From contig NZ_JACHNP010000002.1 in NCBI RefSeq assembly GCF_014206815.1, positions 620,001 through 684,000 on the forward strand: 64,000 nt of DNA, read 5' to 3'. A program made the position numbers and the translations under genes. Below are positions 9,175 to 17,237 of the stretch, piece by piece. This DNA is from Xanthomonas sp. F10 (GTDB taxonomy: Bacteria > Pseudomonadota > Gammaproteobacteria > Xanthomonadales > Xanthomonadaceae). The notes below the pieces were generated by a model. It was not told the DNA's origin and searched no databases. It saw only the letters and a list, made by a program, of their open reading frames with translations. How positions within the stretch are numbered: position 1 is the first letter of the stretch; every line of letters begins with the position of its first letter.

Positions 9175-9259
9175 GCGCCGTCGTCGCGCTTGGCTAGTCC
9201 GTTCGTCGGTGCTTCGGTGCGTTGCAATTCACGTTGATGATCGCAGCGCCACGTGCGGA

Positions 9260-9553
9260 TCAGCGCGCCGTATCGACCACGCTGTCCAGGCGCCGATTGA
9301 GATCGGCGAGTGTGCGCGCCATCTCGCGGTCGCGCTGCGCGTGTTCGTCGCGCAGTTGCTGCAGTTCGTGCGCCAGATTCAGCGCCGCGAGAACGGCGAC
9401 GCGATCCACCGCGGCCATGCGGTTGCTGCCGCGCACTTCGCGCATCTTCGCGTCGAGCAGGCGCGCGGCCGCGAGCAGGCCGTCGCGCTCCTCGGCCTCG
9501 ACGCCGACGGTGTACTCGCGGTCGAGGATGCGGACGCTGACCGGCTCGCTCAC
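9260..9553 (-). CDS. zapA: cell division protein ZapA
   Basis: A 97-residue ZapA. These proteins bind FtsZ and bundle its filaments at the division ring. The N-terminal globular part starts SEPVSVRILDREYTVGVEAEE, with YTVG matching the family Y-x-I/V-xC/G block. RLLDAKMREVRGSNRMAAVDRVAVLAALNLAHEL is the highly conserved central helix, followed by the C-terminal coiled coil. It overlaps the upstream ZapB-like gene by 4 bp (ATGA) and is followed by ssrS, the E. coli arrangement. Confidence 0.95.
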   Translation of the reverse strand: MSEPVSVRILDREYTVGVEAEERDGLLAAARLLDAKMREVRGSNRMAAVDRVAVLAALNLAHELQQLRDEHAQRDREMARTLADLNRRLDSVVDTAR

Positions 9554-9789
9554 GTGTGCTGCTCCAGGGACTTCAATCGGGCGATCATCGCTTCCACGCG
9601 CGAACGCGCCTGCTCGTTCTTGGTCAGCAACTGCGAGCGCTCGCCGATCAGGTGTTCCTGCTGCTGGCGCAGGCTGCGGTTCTCGTCGGACAGGCGCTGG
9701 CAGCGCTCGACCAGCGTTTCCACGCGTGCGGCAAGGGCGCGAAGCTCGGCGAGGGCGTCAGGGCTATCCATGGCGCTCACGATAGGCAT
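9550..9789 (-). CDS. ZapB-like coiled-coil protein (TIGR02449 type)
   Basis: A 73- to 79-residue, almost entirely coiled-coil protein with heptad patterns in ALAARVETLVERCQRLSDEN and LIGERSQLLTKNEQARSRVE. This is the small protein family found next to zapA in many gammaproteobacteria and resembles ZapB in size and fold, though not closely in sequence. The first ATG is at 9789; an in-frame ATG at 9771 (MDSPDAL) is at least as likely. Neither has a strong Shine-Dalgarno. The 4-bp overlap with zapA implies joint translation and a role at the Z-ring. Confidence 0.82.
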   Translation of the reverse strand: MPIVSAMDSPDALAELRALAARVETLVERCQRLSDENRSLRQQQEHLIGERSQLLTKNEQARSRVEAMIARLKSLEQHT

Positions 9790-9838
9790 GCGCCGGAGGG
9801 GCGGTCAAGACGCCGCGTGGCGGCGCCATGGCCGGCGC

Positions 9839-12073
9839 TCAGGCAGGCAGCCGCAGCGGTTGCTGCAACAGCCGCAGGCAGGCGTCCGGCTCCAGCGCCG
9901 GCGCCACCAGGTGGCCCTGGATCTCGTCGCAGCCGTGCGTGCGCAGGAACGCCAGCTGGCCGGCGTCTTCGACCCCTTCGGCCACCACCTTCAGCGCCAG
10001 TGAATGGCCCATCGCGATGATGGTACTGGTGATCGCCTCGTCGTCCGGGTCGCGGGTGAGATCGCCGATGAATTCCTGGTCGATCTTCAGGGTATTGATC
10101 GGCAGCCGCTTCAGGTAGGCCAGCGACGAATAGCCGGTGCCGAAATCGTCGATGGCCAGGGTCAATCCCAGCTCGCGGCAGGCGCGCAGCAACTCGGCGT
10201 TCTTGCCGACCTGCGACATCACCACGCTCTCGGTCAGTTCCAGTTCGATGTTGGCGGCCGGCACGCCGGTCTCGGCGAGGATCTCGGCCATCAGCTCCGA
10301 CAGGTTGCCGCGCTCGAGCTGGATCGCCGAGACGTTCACCGACATGCACAGGTCGGTCAGCCCCATCCGCCGCCAGTCGCGCAGCGCGCCGCAGGCCTGG
10401 CGCAGCACCCATTCGCCGATCTCCAGGATCAGCCCGGTCTCCTCGGCCAGCGGGATGAACTGGCTCGGCGAGACCGGTCCGAAATCGGCGCTGTGCCAGC
10501 GCAGCAGCGCTTCCACGCCGACCACCCGCTGCGTGCGCAGCGAGTAGCGCGGCTGGTAGACCAGCTTCAGTTCCTGGTCCAAGGGGATCTTGCGCAGCGT
10601 GCTGGCCAGGGTGGCGCGATGGCGGGTGGCCTCGTCCATGCGCGCCGAGTACACCTGCACGTTGCGGCGCCCGGCGGCCTTGGCCTGGTACATCGCGGTG
10701 TCGGCGTGCTTGAGCAGTTCGCTGGGCAGCAGCGCGTGCTGCGGGAACAGGGAGATGCCGATGGAAGTGGAGACCGCGACCTCGCGGCGTTCGTCCAGCC
10801 GCAGCGGCGCCTCGAAGGCGGCCAGCACGCGGGCGGCCACCGCCTCGGCCTCGCCCTGGCTGACGATGTCCTCGACCACCACGGTGAATTCGTCGCCGGC
10901 CAGCCGCGCCACCGTGTGCTGCGGCCCCACCGCCTGCTGCAGGCGTTCGGCCACGGCGCGCAGCACGCGGTCGCCGACCGCATGGCCGAGCGAATCGTTG
11001 ATGTCCTTGAAACGGTCCAGGTCCAGAAACAGCACCGCGACCGAGCCGGCCTGGCGCCGCGCACGCACGATCGCCCGCGCCAGGCGCTCGGACAGCAGCG
11101 CACGGTTGGGCAGGCTGGTCAGCGTGTCGTAGTTGGCCAGGTAGCGCAGTTCCTGCTCGGCACGCTTCTGGTCGGTGATGTTCTCCAGCACCACCACCTG
11201 GAAGCTCTGCCGCCCGTCGGCGTCGACCACGGTGTTGCGGCGCAGGTGGCAGAGGATCTCCTGGCCGTCCTTGCGCCGCTTCCAGGCCTCGCCGCGCCAG
11301 TGCCGGCCGTGCTCGGCCGCTGGCGCGGCCGGCGTTTCCGGGGTGTGGTCGATCAGCGTCATCGGCTGGCCCAGCACCTCGCGCTCGCTGTAGCCGGTGA
11401 TGCGGGTGAACGCCGGATTGACCGAGATGAAGCGGCGCTCCTCGTCGAGGACGGCGACCGCCTCGCCCATGCTGCGCAGCACTTCGGCGGCGATGCGCCG
11501 CTCCAGGTCGGCCTGGCGGTGCGAGGTGATGTCGCGTGCGGTGCCGGCGAGGCGACGCGGTGCGCCGCTGGCGTCGTAGTCGACCACGCGGCCCCGCACC
11601 CGTGCCCAGTGCCAGACCCCGTCCCCGGCCAGGTCCACGCGGTACTCGGCGGTATAGATCGCGGTGCGGCCCTGCAGGTGTTCCTGCAGCACCTGCCGCG
11701 CCTGTTCCATGTCCTCGGGATGGATCCGCAGCGGCTCGTTCTCGCGGATCACCAGGCCGATGTCCTGCGCGTGCGGCGTGGCCTCGTCGGCGCGCATCAG
11801 CCGCAGCGTGCGCTGTTGCAGGTCGTAATCCCAGAAGTGCTCGCCCGAGGCCCACAGCGCCAGTTTCAGGTGCTGGTCGCGTTGCTGCAGCTGCGCGTGC
11901 CGGTGCAACTGCTCGCGCAGGCGCCGGCGCGAACGCAGGGCGAACAGCGCGGCCACCCCGCAGGCCGCCAGCGCGCCGAGGGCCACCAGTGGCCATGCGG
12001 CCAGCAAGGTATCGCCGAACAAGGCCAGGCCGGTCCTTTCCGCAGCTCCTGCAGCAACGTGCTCCAATGGCAT
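9839..12073 (-). CDS. membrane PAS-PAS-GGDEF-EAL c-di-GMP protein
   Basis: A 744-residue protein. One N-terminal transmembrane helix (about residues 22-46) is followed by PAS domains at about 70-190 and 195-305, GGDEF about 312-475 and EAL about 490-735. The cyclase signature is AGDEF (392-396). All phosphodiesterase residues I can place are intact: EALLRW at 521, Asn580 in SVNVSA, ELTES at 612, DDFGTG at 642, Lys663 in LKIDQ and Glu699 in AEGVED. It is therefore probably an active c-di-GMP hydrolase; cyclase activity is uncertain. It lies in the ygfB/zapA intergenic region, divergent from ygfB. Confidence 0.92.
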   Translation of the reverse strand: MPLEHVAAGAAERTGLALFGDTLLAAWPLVALGALAACGVAALFALRSRRRLREQLHRHAQLQQRDQHLKLALWASGEHFWDYDLQQRTLRLMRADEATPHAQDIGLVIRENEPLRIHPEDMEQARQVLQEHLQGRTAIYTAEYRVDLAGDGVWHWARVRGRVVDYDASGAPRRLAGTARDITSHRQADLERRIAAEVLRSMGEAVAVLDEERRFISVNPAFTRITGYSEREVLGQPMTLIDHTPETPAAPAAEHGRHWRGEAWKRRKDGQEILCHLRRNTVVDADGRQSFQVVVLENITDQKRAEQELRYLANYDTLTSLPNRALLSERLARAIVRARRQAGSVAVLFLDLDRFKDINDSLGHAVGDRVLRAVAERLQQAVGPQHTVARLAGDEFTVVVEDIVSQGEAEAVAARVLAAFEAPLRLDERREVAVSTSIGISLFPQHALLPSELLKHADTAMYQAKAAGRRNVQVYSARMDEATRHRATLASTLRKIPLDQELKLVYQPRYSLRTQRVVGVEALLRWHSADFGPVSPSQFIPLAEETGLILEIGEWVLRQACGALRDWRRMGLTDLCMSVNVSAIQLERGNLSELMAEILAETGVPAANIELELTESVVMSQVGKNAELLRACRELGLTLAIDDFGTGYSSLAYLKRLPINTLKIDQEFIGDLTRDPDDEAITSTIIAMGHSLALKVVAEGVEDAGQLAFLRTHGCDEIQGHLVAPALEPDACLRLLQQPLRLPA

Positions 12074-12168
12074 GGCGGAAAGTGACTTCTGTCAAAGAAC
12101 GGGTGGTGGAGTGTAGGCGCGTGTCGGAAGCCTCCACAAGCGGCGGCGCACACGCGATTGCTACACTG

Positions 12169-12177
12169 CGCAGTCCC
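12169..12177 (+). promoter_or_regulatory. extended -10 element upstream of ygfB
   Basis: TGCTACACT (TGn plus TACACT) lies about 56 bp upstream of the ygfB start. A recognisable -35 is lacking, as expected for an extended -10 promoter. It would drive ygfB-pepP. Confidence 0.4.
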
Positions 12178-12232
12178 GATTCCGCTGCAGGCCGCCACAG
12201 GCCCGTGGCCAGCGCCCGACAGGCTTCGCTCC

Positions 12233-12778
12233 ATGACCGAACTTCCCACTGCCGACCAGATCGCCGATGCCAGCCGGACGCTTGGCCTGGCTGCGTCGGC
12301 AGCCGAACTGCACGGCGCCCTGTGCGGCTGGCTGGCCGGCGGCGGCGCCGAACTGCCGGCGTGGCCGGCTGCCGTGCTGGCCGATGCCAGCATCGCCGCG
12401 CCGCGCAGCGGCGACGCGCTGGATCGCCTGCGCGAGGCCACGACTGCGCAACTGAACGACCGCGATTTCGGTTTCGACCTGGTGCTGGCCGATGCCGGCG
12501 CGTCGCTGCCCGAGCGTGCCGATGCGCTGTTCGACTGGTGCCGCGGCTTCCTCGGTGGCTTTGGCCTGGCCGCAGGGGCGGCACCGCCCCTGTCCGAGGA
12601 GGGGCAGGAAGCGCTGCAGGACCTCGCACGGCTGGCCCAGGCCAGCGCCGACGACTTCGACAGCGGCGACGAGGACGAGGACGCGCTGGCCGAGATCGAG
12701 GAGTTCGTGCGCGTGGCGGCGCTGTTGCTGCACAGCGACTGCGTGCTCGGCCCGCGCCACCGGCAGCGCCTGAACTGA
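12233..12778 (+). CDS. ygfB: UPF0149 family protein YgfB
   Basis: A 181-residue all-alpha protein of the YgfB/UPF0149 family. Signatures are LGLAASAAELHGALCGWLAGG near the N-terminus, LFDWCRGFLGGFGLA in the middle and the acidic SGDEDEDALAEIEEFVRVAALLL segment near the C-terminus. In Pseudomonas the family member acts on beta-lactamase regulation, but a general function is not established. The start at 12233 gives family length. Its TGA overlaps the pepP ATG by one base, the conserved ygfB-pepP pair. Confidence 0.93.
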   Translation: MTELPTADQIADASRTLGLAASAAELHGALCGWLAGGGAELPAWPAAVLADASIAAPRSGDALDRLREATTAQLNDRDFGFDLVLADAGASLPERADALFDWCRGFLGGFGLAAGAAPPLSEEGQEALQDLARLAQASADDFDSGDEDEDALAEIEEFVRVAALLLHSDCVLGPRHRQRLN

Positions 12779-14109
12779 TGAAGCGGCTCACCGGGATTTC
12801 CTCCGGCGAGTACGCGCGCCGGCGCCGGCAGCTGATGGACATGGCCGGCGAGCAGGCCATCCTGGTGCTGCCCAGCGCGCCGGAGCGGGTGCGCAGCCAC
12901 GACACGCACTACCCGTACCGGCAGGATTCGGACTTCTGGTACCTGTGCGGCTTCCCCGAGCCGGATGCGGTGCTGGTGCTGGTGCCCGGGCGCCGCCACG
13001 GCGAAGCGCTGCTGTTCTGCCGCGAACGCGACCCCGAGCGCGAAGCCTGGGACGGTCCGCGGGCGGGCCAGGAAGGCGCGGTCGAGCGCTACGGCATGGA
13101 CGACGCCTATCCGATCGACGACCTCGACGAGATCCTGCCGGGGCTGCTGGAAGGGCGCTCGCGGGTGTACTACCACTTCGGCCGCGATGTCGATTTCGAC
13201 CTGAAGCTGATCGGCTGGGTCAAGCGCGTGCGCGAGCAGGTGCGGCATGGCGCGCAGCCGCCGCACGAATTTTTGGAACTGGGCCATCTGCTGCACGAGC
13301 AGCGCCTGTTCAAATCGCGCGACGAGATCGCGCTGATGCAGGTCGCTGCGGACCTGAGCGTGGCCGGGCACCGCGCGGCGATGCGGCTGGCGCGCCCGGG
13401 CGTGCACGAATACCAACTGCAGGCCGAGATCGAGCGCGAATTCCGCGCCGGCGACGCCTGGCCGGCCTACGGCAGCATCGTCGGCAGCGGCCACAATGCC
13501 TGCGTGCTGCACTACCGCGCCAACGCCGCGCGCCTGCGCGACGGCGAGCTGGTGCTGGTCGATGCCGGCGCCGAGTACCGCGGCTATGCCGCCGACATCA
13601 CCCGCACGTTCCCGGTCAACGGCCGCTTCAGCGCCGAACAGCGCGCGCTGCACGACCTGGTCGGTGCCGCCCACGCCGCCGCGCTGGCGCAGGCGCGGCC
13701 GGGCGTGGCCTACGAGGCCGGGCACCTGGCCGCGGTGCAGACCCTGACCGAAGGCCTGCTGCGGCTGGGCCTGCTCAAGGGCAGTCTGGATCAGAACCTG
13801 GCCAGCGGCGAGTACCGGCGCTTCTACCGGCACAAGACCGGGCATTGGCTGGGCCTGGACGTGCACGACGTCGGCGACTACCGGCTGGCCGGCGAATCGC
13901 GCCTGCTCGAGCCTGGCATGGTGTTCACCATCGAACCCGGCCTGTACGTGTCACCGGACGACAAGGACGCGGACCCGAAGTGGCGCGGCATCGGCATCCG
14001 CACCGAGGACGACGTGCTGATCACCGACGACGGCCACCGCGTGCTCACCGATGCCCTGGCGCGCAGCGCCGAGGAGATCGAGGGACTGATGGCTGGGAAT
14101 GGGGAATAG
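12778..14109 (+). CDS. pepP: Xaa-Pro aminopeptidase
   Basis: A 443-residue M24B metallopeptidase that removes N-terminal residues preceding proline. The N-terminal creatinase-like domain has SDFWYLCGFPEPDAVLVL. The catalytic pita-bread domain carries the five metal ligands in VDAGAEYRGYAADITRTF (two Asp), GHWLGLDVHD (His), TIEPGLYV (Glu) and IRTEDDVL (Glu). Family length is 440. The last residues MAGNGE are encoded by the start of the GGGAATGGGGAAT repeat, so the stop codon is supplied by repeat sequence. Confidence 0.96.
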   Translation: MKRLTGISSGEYARRRRQLMDMAGEQAILVLPSAPERVRSHDTHYPYRQDSDFWYLCGFPEPDAVLVLVPGRRHGEALLFCRERDPEREAWDGPRAGQEGAVERYGMDDAYPIDDLDEILPGLLEGRSRVYYHFGRDVDFDLKLIGWVKRVREQVRHGAQPPHEFLELGHLLHEQRLFKSRDEIALMQVAADLSVAGHRAAMRLARPGVHEYQLQAEIEREFRAGDAWPAYGSIVGSGHNACVLHYRANAARLRDGELVLVDAGAEYRGYAADITRTFPVNGRFSAEQRALHDLVGAAHAAALAQARPGVAYEAGHLAAVQTLTEGLLRLGLLKGSLDQNLASGEYRRFYRHKTGHWLGLDVHDVGDYRLAGESRLLEPGMVFTIEPGLYVSPDDKDADPKWRGIGIRTEDDVLITDDGHRVLTDALARSAEEIEGLMAGNGE

Positions 14110-14203
14110 GGAAACGGGAATGGGAAAGCGGTGACCGCGCGCTGGAAGGTCAGCTAGCAGGTCCGGCGCTTTTGCTGTTGCGAATCCCCATTCTGCATTC
14201 CCT
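14093..14203. repeat. GGGAATGGGG-type inverted repeat overlapping the pepP stop
   Basis: The left arm (TGGGAATGGGGAATAGGGAA and on to 14126) runs through the pepP stop codon. The right arm (CGAATCCCCATTCTGCATTC, 14181-14200) is a degenerate inverted copy. Confidence 0.6.
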
Positions 14204-14276
14204 GTGATAGCCCAGGCAGCCGCCTCTTGCGTATGCGCGGCCGCTTGCGCACAGTGACCGGCTGAAAGGGGGATTC

Positions 14277-15290
14277 ATGACGATGTGGATGCGATGCCTG
14301 CTGGCGGCAGGACTGTGCCTGGCCGTCTCGGCGCAGGCGGGCGCACAGCAGGCGACCGCGCCGGCGGCGCCAGCCGATGCTGCGCCGGCAACGATGCCGA
14401 CAGCCGCACCGGCCGCGGTGCCTACGCTGGCACTGGACGATCTGCAGACCTTGTTGTCGCTGCGCTCTGCGCCGGAAGCGCGCGCGCAGATGCTGGCGCA
14501 GGTCGTCGCGCTGGCAGGCAAGGGCGATGGCGCCTCGGCGTACGTGTTGGGTGTGCTCTACCGCAATGGCGAGGCGCATCCGGCGCATCTGGTGCCGCGC
14601 GACCTGGACACGGCCCGCTACTGGCTGGAGCGCTGCCTGGGCATGCCGCGCTGCCCACTGCTGGCGTTGGCCTCGCTGGCCGAGCTGGAACTGTCCGCCG
14701 GCAATGCCAAGCCGGCGCTGCAATGGGCGCAGGGCTGGGTGGCGCTGGACCGCGAGTTCACCACGCGCGCGCGGGAGATCGAAGGCCGGCACGTGCGGCC
14801 CAGCCAGCGCAATCGCGATACCGCCTACCATGCCTACCTGCTGGAGCGCTGCTATGCGGCGATGCCGAGCGGCGACCGCGACGCGGTCGGCCTGGCCTGG
14901 TTCAATGCATTTCGCGTGCAGTGGGGCCGGGTCCTGGACCGGATGCTGTTCGCGCAGCTCGATGCGCTGCAGGCGCAGGATGGCGAGGACGCGGGCGGGC
15001 TCACCGCGCGTGCCGAGAATCAACGCCGCAAGACCGTGCTGGACAGCCCGGCGGACCTGCCGGTCACGCCGGCGTTGAGCCTGTTCCTGATGCGTGGCGA
15101 TCCCCAGGGCGGACGTCCCGAGTCCGCCCTGGTGCTGGAGGCGCTGCCCTCGCCGAACGCGGCACGTGGGCTCGAAGCGCTCGCCCGCGATTTCAAGACC
15201 GCGCCATATCCGGCCGCTGCTGGACAGCGTCGCTACGACCTGATCCCGATGAGCTTCAATCGCGGCCCTTACGCGTTGACCGGCAAGTGA
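14277..15290 (+). CDS. secreted Sel1-like repeat protein, function unknown
   Basis: A 337-residue exported protein: signal peptide MRCLLAAGLCLAVSAQAGA, then an Ala/Pro linker to about residue 50. Next is a helical domain with ASAYVLGVLYRNG, PRDLDTARYWLERC and PLLALASLAELELSAG, which resembles Sel1/TPR solenoid repeats. The C-terminal third (from about 240) shows no motif I know. Four Cys in the solenoid part could form disulfides in the periplasm. AAAGGGGG precedes the first ATG at 14277; ATG 14283 is an alternative. It is convergent with pepQ; a partner is not evident. Confidence 0.75.
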   Translation: MTMWMRCLLAAGLCLAVSAQAGAQQATAPAAPADAAPATMPTAAPAAVPTLALDDLQTLLSLRSAPEARAQMLAQVVALAGKGDGASAYVLGVLYRNGEAHPAHLVPRDLDTARYWLERCLGMPRCPLLALASLAELELSAGNAKPALQWAQGWVALDREFTTRAREIEGRHVRPSQRNRDTAYHAYLLERCYAAMPSGDRDAVGLAWFNAFRVQWGRVLDRMLFAQLDALQAQDGEDAGGLTARAENQRRKTVLDSPADLPVTPALSLFLMRGDPQGGRPESALVLEALPSPNAARGLEALARDFKTAPYPAAAGQRRYDLIPMSFNRGPYALTGK

Positions 15291-15303
15291 CCGTGGTGGC
15301 GGC

Positions 15304-16629
<1,326 letters not shown>

Positions 16630-16812
16630 GGCAATGGCTCGTTCGGCGATGCGGAAACAGGGCGCCAAGTGTGCCGGAAACGGTGTAGGTGTGCGGACGT
16701 GAGTGGACGGCGTGCGCATAGCGCACGTTGTCGAAGCTGCGCCGGCGACGCGGGGCTTTGTCGATCCGCTGGATCTTTTTGAGTCGGAGCGCGTAACGGA
16801 CTCGGATGGCTG

Positions 16813-16884
16813 TCGTAGGAGCGGCTTCAGCCGCGACCGAGGCGTTCCCGCGAATGCCGGTCGCGGCTAAAGCCGCTCCTGCGA
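16813..16884. repeat. REP pair (TAGGAGCGGCTTCAGCCGCG family)
   Basis: TAGGAGCGGCTTCAGCCGCG (from 16817) and its inverted partner CGCGGCTAAAGCCGCTCCTG (from 16862) are separated by about 25 bp. Each arm is itself a short GCGGCT/AGCCGC hairpin. It lies upstream of pepQ and downstream of the PilZ gene. Confidence 0.85.
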
Positions 16885-16895
16885 GATTGGCGGCG

Positions 16896-17237
16896 TTAGC
16901 CGCCGGATGCGGCGTTGATCCACTGCCGCAACAGGTCGCGGTGCGCGGGAGAAATGGTCAGGAAGCGGAAGCCGGCCCAGGCCTGGCCCGGTGCGTGAGA
17001 AGGTTCGCTCCACAGCAGGTGCGCGCCGACGTCGATCTGCACCTCGCGGTCGGCGTGCGGCATCGCGAAGCGCAACTGGTACAGGGCGTCCTCGTGCAGC
17101 GGCGCCGAAGCCAGCAGCAGCATGCCGTGTTCGGACACGTTGCCGAGGCGGCCGACCACGGCGTCTTCCATCAGGTCCAGGACCGGCACCATCTCCGGGA
17201 CCTGGCGGCGCGGCGAACGGCGGGCGTCGGTGCTCAT
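16896..17237 (-). CDS. PilZ-domain protein, c-di-GMP binding
   Basis: A 113-residue single PilZ domain. Both c-di-GMP contacts are intact: RxxxR in the N-terminal RRSPRRQVPE and NxSxxG as NVSEHGMLL about 25 residues later. The rest of the beta barrel (LYQLRFAMPHADREVQIDVG, AWAGFRFLTIS) fits. Its ATG overlaps the stop of the DUF1631 gene by 4 bp, so the two proteins are translationally coupled and probably act together. A second c-di-GMP gene lies at 9839. Confidence 0.92.
   Translation of the reverse strand: MSTDARRSPRRQVPEMVPVLDLMEDAVVGRLGNVSEHGMLLLASAPLHEDALYQLRFAMPHADREVQIDVGAHLLWSEPSHAPGQAWAGFRFLTISPAHRDLLRQWINAASGG

Noticed and set aside
9777-12905. A 1042-codon open frame on the minus strand overlapping the GGDEF-EAL gene in another frame
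   Set aside because: The frame shows no domain, while the frame at 9839-12073 holds complete PAS, GGDEF and EAL motifs.
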